From NCBI GenBank assembly GCA_963844255.1, contig CAWJNP010000028.1:1-64000 (forward strand): DNA of 64,000 nucleotides. Direction: 5' to 3'. Of this stretch, positions 60,903-64,000 are shown piece after piece. Position 1 is the first letter of the stretch. Each line of letters opens with the position of its first letter. Source of the stretch: SZAS-79 sp963844255 (GTDB taxonomy: Bacteria; Pseudomonadota; Gammaproteobacteria; Burkholderiales; SG8-39). Under the pieces are notes generated by a model. The model worked only from the letters and a program-made list of their open reading frames with translations. It had not been told where the DNA came from and made no database searches. Position numbers and translations under genes: made by a program.

Positions 60903-62371
60903 ATGCTGAAGCAATTGTTGTTCCACCCTTCGACGATGACGTTCATCGTTCATTCGTTGATCGTCGTGTTACTGGGCGTACGCGTCATCATGAAGCGGCC
61001 CGCAACGGGCGTAGCACTGGCATGGTTGCTGTTGATCGCCGCGTTTCCCTTCGGCGGCGCACTGGTTTATTTGCTGGTTGGTGAGCGGCGGATTGGCCGT
61101 AGTCGTACAACCGGCATCCGATCACTCAACAACGATTACCGAAGAATCGCTGACGCAGCCATTGATGAAGGGCTGACCGAAGTTGACTGGTCCCGTCACG
61201 CCCTGCGGCAGAGGGCATGAACCGCCTCGGGCTCGCGATGGCGGGCAGTCACACGGTTTGTGGAAGCAGGTTCGAGATGTTCTCGGACACGCCAGCGATT
61301 CTTCAATCGATCGCCCGTGACGTGGATTCAGCCGAAAAAAGTGTGTTGATGGAGTTCTACATTTGGAACGAGGGTGGATTGGCCGATGACGTGCTGGAAG
61401 CCGTGATACGGGCTGCCCAACGAGGTGTCCATTGTTGTTTGTTGATCGACTCACTTGCGCGCGGCCATGGTGGAAGAGTGACCAACCGCAACGACTACGA
61501 GAGGCCGGTGTCGAACTGACGTCTGCACTCCCGGTCGGATTGTTCCGTACCTTGATTGGACGCACCGATTTGCGTTTGCATCGAAAGATCGTCGTGGTAG
61601 ATGGCGACGTTGCCTGGACCGGTAGCATGAATTTGGTCGATCCGCGGTTCTTTAAACAAGACTCCGGCGTAGGCCAGTGGGTCGATGCGATGGTCCGTTT
61701 ACAAGGTTCCGTCGTCGTTCCGCTGGCCGCAACGATGATCGGCGATTGGATGCTTGAATCCGGCGAGCAACTTGAAGAGATTATCGCACGAGCTGAACTT
61801 CGGCTGGTGAAGCCTGAGGGGTCCGCAGACATCCAGGTGATTCCGTCGGGTCCTGGGCAATCGGGTGATGGATTGCTGCAAATGATCCTCTCCCTCATCA
61901 ACTGCGGCACAACACGAATTGGTGTTGACCACGCCTTACTTGGTGCCTGACGACTCGCTGCTCCGCGCAATTCGTGGTGCCGCATGTCGCGGGGTTGCGG
62001 TGCGATTGATCGTCCCGGAAAAGGTTGACTCGTTTCTAACACGCTTTGCAAGTCGATCCTACTACGACGACCTGCTGGACGTCGGCGTAGAGATTTATCT
62101 ATTCCGAGGGGGCCTGTTGCATACCAAATCGATCATGGTCGACGGAGCCATGTCGATGTTTGGCACGGTGAATCTCGATATGCGCAGCTTTTGGCTCAAT
62201 TACGAGGTCGCCTTGTTCGTCTACGACAAGGAATTTGCGGCACAGCTTCGCGGATTGCAGCAAACCTATCTCGACGATGCTAACTGTCTGGATCCTGATC
62301 TCTGGGCACGGCGATCCTTCGGCAACCGTTTCCTCGAGAATGCACTTCGTCTGATGAGTCCACTACTCTAA
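60903..62371 (+). CDS. Cardiolipin synthase-type phospholipase D protein (frameshifted)
   Basis: About 490 residues of a bacterial cardiolipin synthase (Cls). It has two N-terminal helices (IVHSLIVVLLGVRVIM and GVALAWLLLIAAFPFGGALV), GERRIGRS, and then two HKD motifs: LHRKIVVVDGDVAWTGSMN (about 61577-61630) and LHTKSIMVDGAMSMFGTVNL (about 62115). The C-terminus ends FLENALRLMSPLL, typical of Cls. Frameshifts near 61205, 61490 and 61920 break it into four frames. It would condense phosphatidylglycerol (or PG with PE) to cardiolipin in the inner membrane. It is 56 bases after the kinase. Confidence 0.88.
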
Positions 62372-64000
62372 GCAATTCATATCGCCGCCGCAGCTAGCTG
62401 CGCGGAAGATCGATTGGATTCAGCTTGTCGGGGTCTGGTTTTGAACGCAAGCTTCGCTCGGAATCTGAACAGCAAGACCTCATGCAAGACACGCTTGGAA
62501 TACCCCGTTACAGTAGCCCGAGTTTTCCAGATGCGTTAACGGTTTTAGGCTTCTTACGGACGCGGCTTCGAGCGAGTTGCAGGATTGAGGTTGGTGGTCA
62601 TGTCAAGCAAGGTCAATGCCAACCAGACAGCGTCACGTGATCTTCCATTCCCGATTTGACTTTCTGAAATGCCCAAGCCCAGCCGTCAACAGATCTTCAC
62701 GGAATGCCAACAACATGAAACTCCGCGCAGCTCCCTCTGCCGACGCCCAATCTGCTGAGGTGTCCCGACCGCTGTCAATTCGGCCTCGGCGAAACTCGCT
62801 GAGGTTGCATCAACCGCCAGCTGGGAGGAATTGCCCTTCGCCGCAGCGGTGAAATCCACCGCCGACAGTCCGGGACGGTTAAGAACGTCGTCAATCTGAT
62901 TGCGCCCGGCTGCACTGGCGGCCTTGAAAGGACGTTTGTTCGTGCACAATGACGAACCGACCTGGGTCACCAGTGCTGAGGCAATCAGGCAGCTATTGGA
63001 CAGGCGAATTCCGCATGAGGCATGGGTGACGACCAGCAACATGCCCCCCGTCAATGACACCTTGCATGAACAGTCCGACGCAAACGCCGATTTATCAATG
63101 GGTTACGCCGTTCGCACCGGCATGTGCAATGACCCCCACAAGTCGGGGTGACAGGACGCCAATAGAACTTTTTTCCCGCGGCGTGCGGATAATGAACCTC
63201 GACATAAGTCTTCTTCCACAAGCACTTACGTCAATTCTGGCTTGAAGCGATGCTCCCGCCCGAACTGCTCGCCAGCAAAAGTGACCGGGGTCGTTTCGGG
63301 TGTCGATGGTTTGCCCCATCGTGACATTTGATCGCGATCGGTGCGATTCCCTGGCGAGTCGATACTACGCAGTCCTCTGTTCGTCGCCCCAAACTTGTTT
63401 TGCGCGCTCAGGACACGCCCTCATTTGTCGTGGAGCGATGTCCGACTGGGGCATGACCGATGACGATCAAGCTGACACCAAAGGGATATCGCGCTGTAGC
63501 GGTATCCGGCACCGCCAGACATTGCTGGGAAACCGCTCGCGACGGCGGTTTGTCCGACCGCCAGCGCGAAGACAAACGCGCGAATTAAAGGGGATCGATT
63601 TTGCCGACACAGTTTCGGCCATGACAACCGACGCTCAGCACGATCTCCGCACGGCCACGATAAGCTTGGCCACAGCCATTGATTCCTGGGAACGGGTTCG
63701 AGCCCACTTCACGTACGCTTACTGGGCCCGGGTGAGACCCAATAGTGAGTTGTCGTTGGTCGTTGGGTGGTGCCGAAGGACGGGGCGTGAGTGTAATCAG
63801 CCCCTGTCAGGACGGCCCAAGGGCCCGGAAAATCTCAACAAATCTCGTCGACGTAATAGTTGTGAGGGGATGTGGGGCGGTGGTAGAGTGCCTCCACTGC
63901 CTTTTCGAAAACGCCAAATTCTCGGGTCCACCCTTCCAGGGACTGACACGGCGGGCGAAGCGGATTAAACTACCAATACCAATCTTGGCTGTGCGGATTC
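62372..64000. other. Region without a supportable gene
   Basis: I see no conserved protein, RNA gene or repeat in this 1.6 kb. The longest frames (leftward 62686-63060 and rightward 63300-63968) have Cys/Arg/Ser-rich, non-protein-like compositions and no start signals. Given the frameshift density nearby, a broken or decayed gene could be hidden here, but I cannot name one. Confidence 0.4.

Noticed and set aside
62686..63060. A 124-codon leftward open frame as a gene
   Set aside because: No motif or start signal was seen, and I could not match it to any family; kept only as unassigned sequence.
63300..63968. A 222-codon rightward open frame as a gene
   Set aside because: It has no ribosome-binding site, no recognisable domain, and a Cys/Arg/Ser-rich composition without predicted structure.
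1..64000. CRISPR arrays, rRNA genes, insertion sequences, prophage or conjugation genes
   Set aside because: I looked for regular repeats, transposase motifs and phage structural genes and saw none that hold up.

Overview
The window reads as a mosaic of three unrelated pieces of bacterial DNA and is most simply explained as a chimeric metagenome contig. (A) About 1-3090 carries three tandem CocE/NonD-family (S15-type) hydrolase genes, all broken by frameshifts. I cannot place the host. (B) About 3092-45910 is a GC-rich stretch of a betaproteobacterium, probably Burkholderiales-like. The evidence is Bug/TctC solute-binding proteins, the prs-rplY-pth-ychF block next to tRNA-Gln and ispE-lolB, mutM, coaD-rsmD, ftsY-ftsE-ftsX-rpoH, a complete cytochrome c oxidase biogenesis cluster, secB-grxC-rhodanese, gpmA-envC-ctpA-thiF and slmA. 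(C) About 45910-64000 has visibly lower GC and planctomycete-type content: paired HlyD adaptors, Cys-rich secreted proteins, an OprB porin, a membrane Ser/Thr kinase and a prokaryotic pentameric ligand-gated channel. Both joins fall inside genes.

Layout of B: 3.1-12.6 kb is accessory metabolism (truncated Bug protein, sugar isomerase-like protein, fatty-acid desaturase, MFS transporter with GNAT, Mrr-like membrane protein, xanthine-dehydrogenase-type molybdenum subunit, Bug protein, TauD-like dioxygenase). 12.6-25.2 kb is housekeeping: translation, nucleotide and isoprenoid metabolism, lipoprotein export, DNA repair, cell division and heat shock. A near-perfect CIRCE operator sits in front of rpoH, so HrcA probably controls sigma-32. 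25.2-34.5 kb holds the cytochrome c oxidase genes (ctaC, ctaD, a 32-residue helper, ctaG, DUF2970, ctaE) and their assembly factors (SURF1, SCO-like, ctaA, ctaB, SCO1), with a terminator after ctaE. 34.6-45.9 kb holds bioC, an amidase, comF, trmL, gpsA, secB, glutaredoxin, rhodanese, gpmA, an EnvC-like activator, a C-terminal processing protease, a ThiF/MoeB-type E1 enzyme and slmA.

Layout of C: 46.5-54.3 kb is an envelope/efflux cluster (DUF3302, two HlyD proteins, a secreted protein, a Cys-rich protein, a NodT/OprM outer-membrane factor and an OprB porin). It contains no visible inner-membrane pump. A palindrome-like motif occurs three times in and around it. An AraC-type regulator remnant and a DUF4136 protein follow. 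56.2-62.4 kb is the most unusual part: an exported DUF1254-DUF1214 protein continues in frame into a pentameric ligand-gated ion channel. A Cache-sensor Ser/Thr kinase starts 15 bases later, and a cardiolipin-synthase-type phospholipase D follows. The last 1.6 kb has no gene I can support.

Single-base frameshifts break many conserved genes in all three pieces (ychF, rplY, prs, SURF1, gpmA, envC, the efflux factor, the porin, the channel, the kinase, cls). Several are explained by one extra base, often in a short run. I treat them as sequencing errors and annotate whole genes across them.
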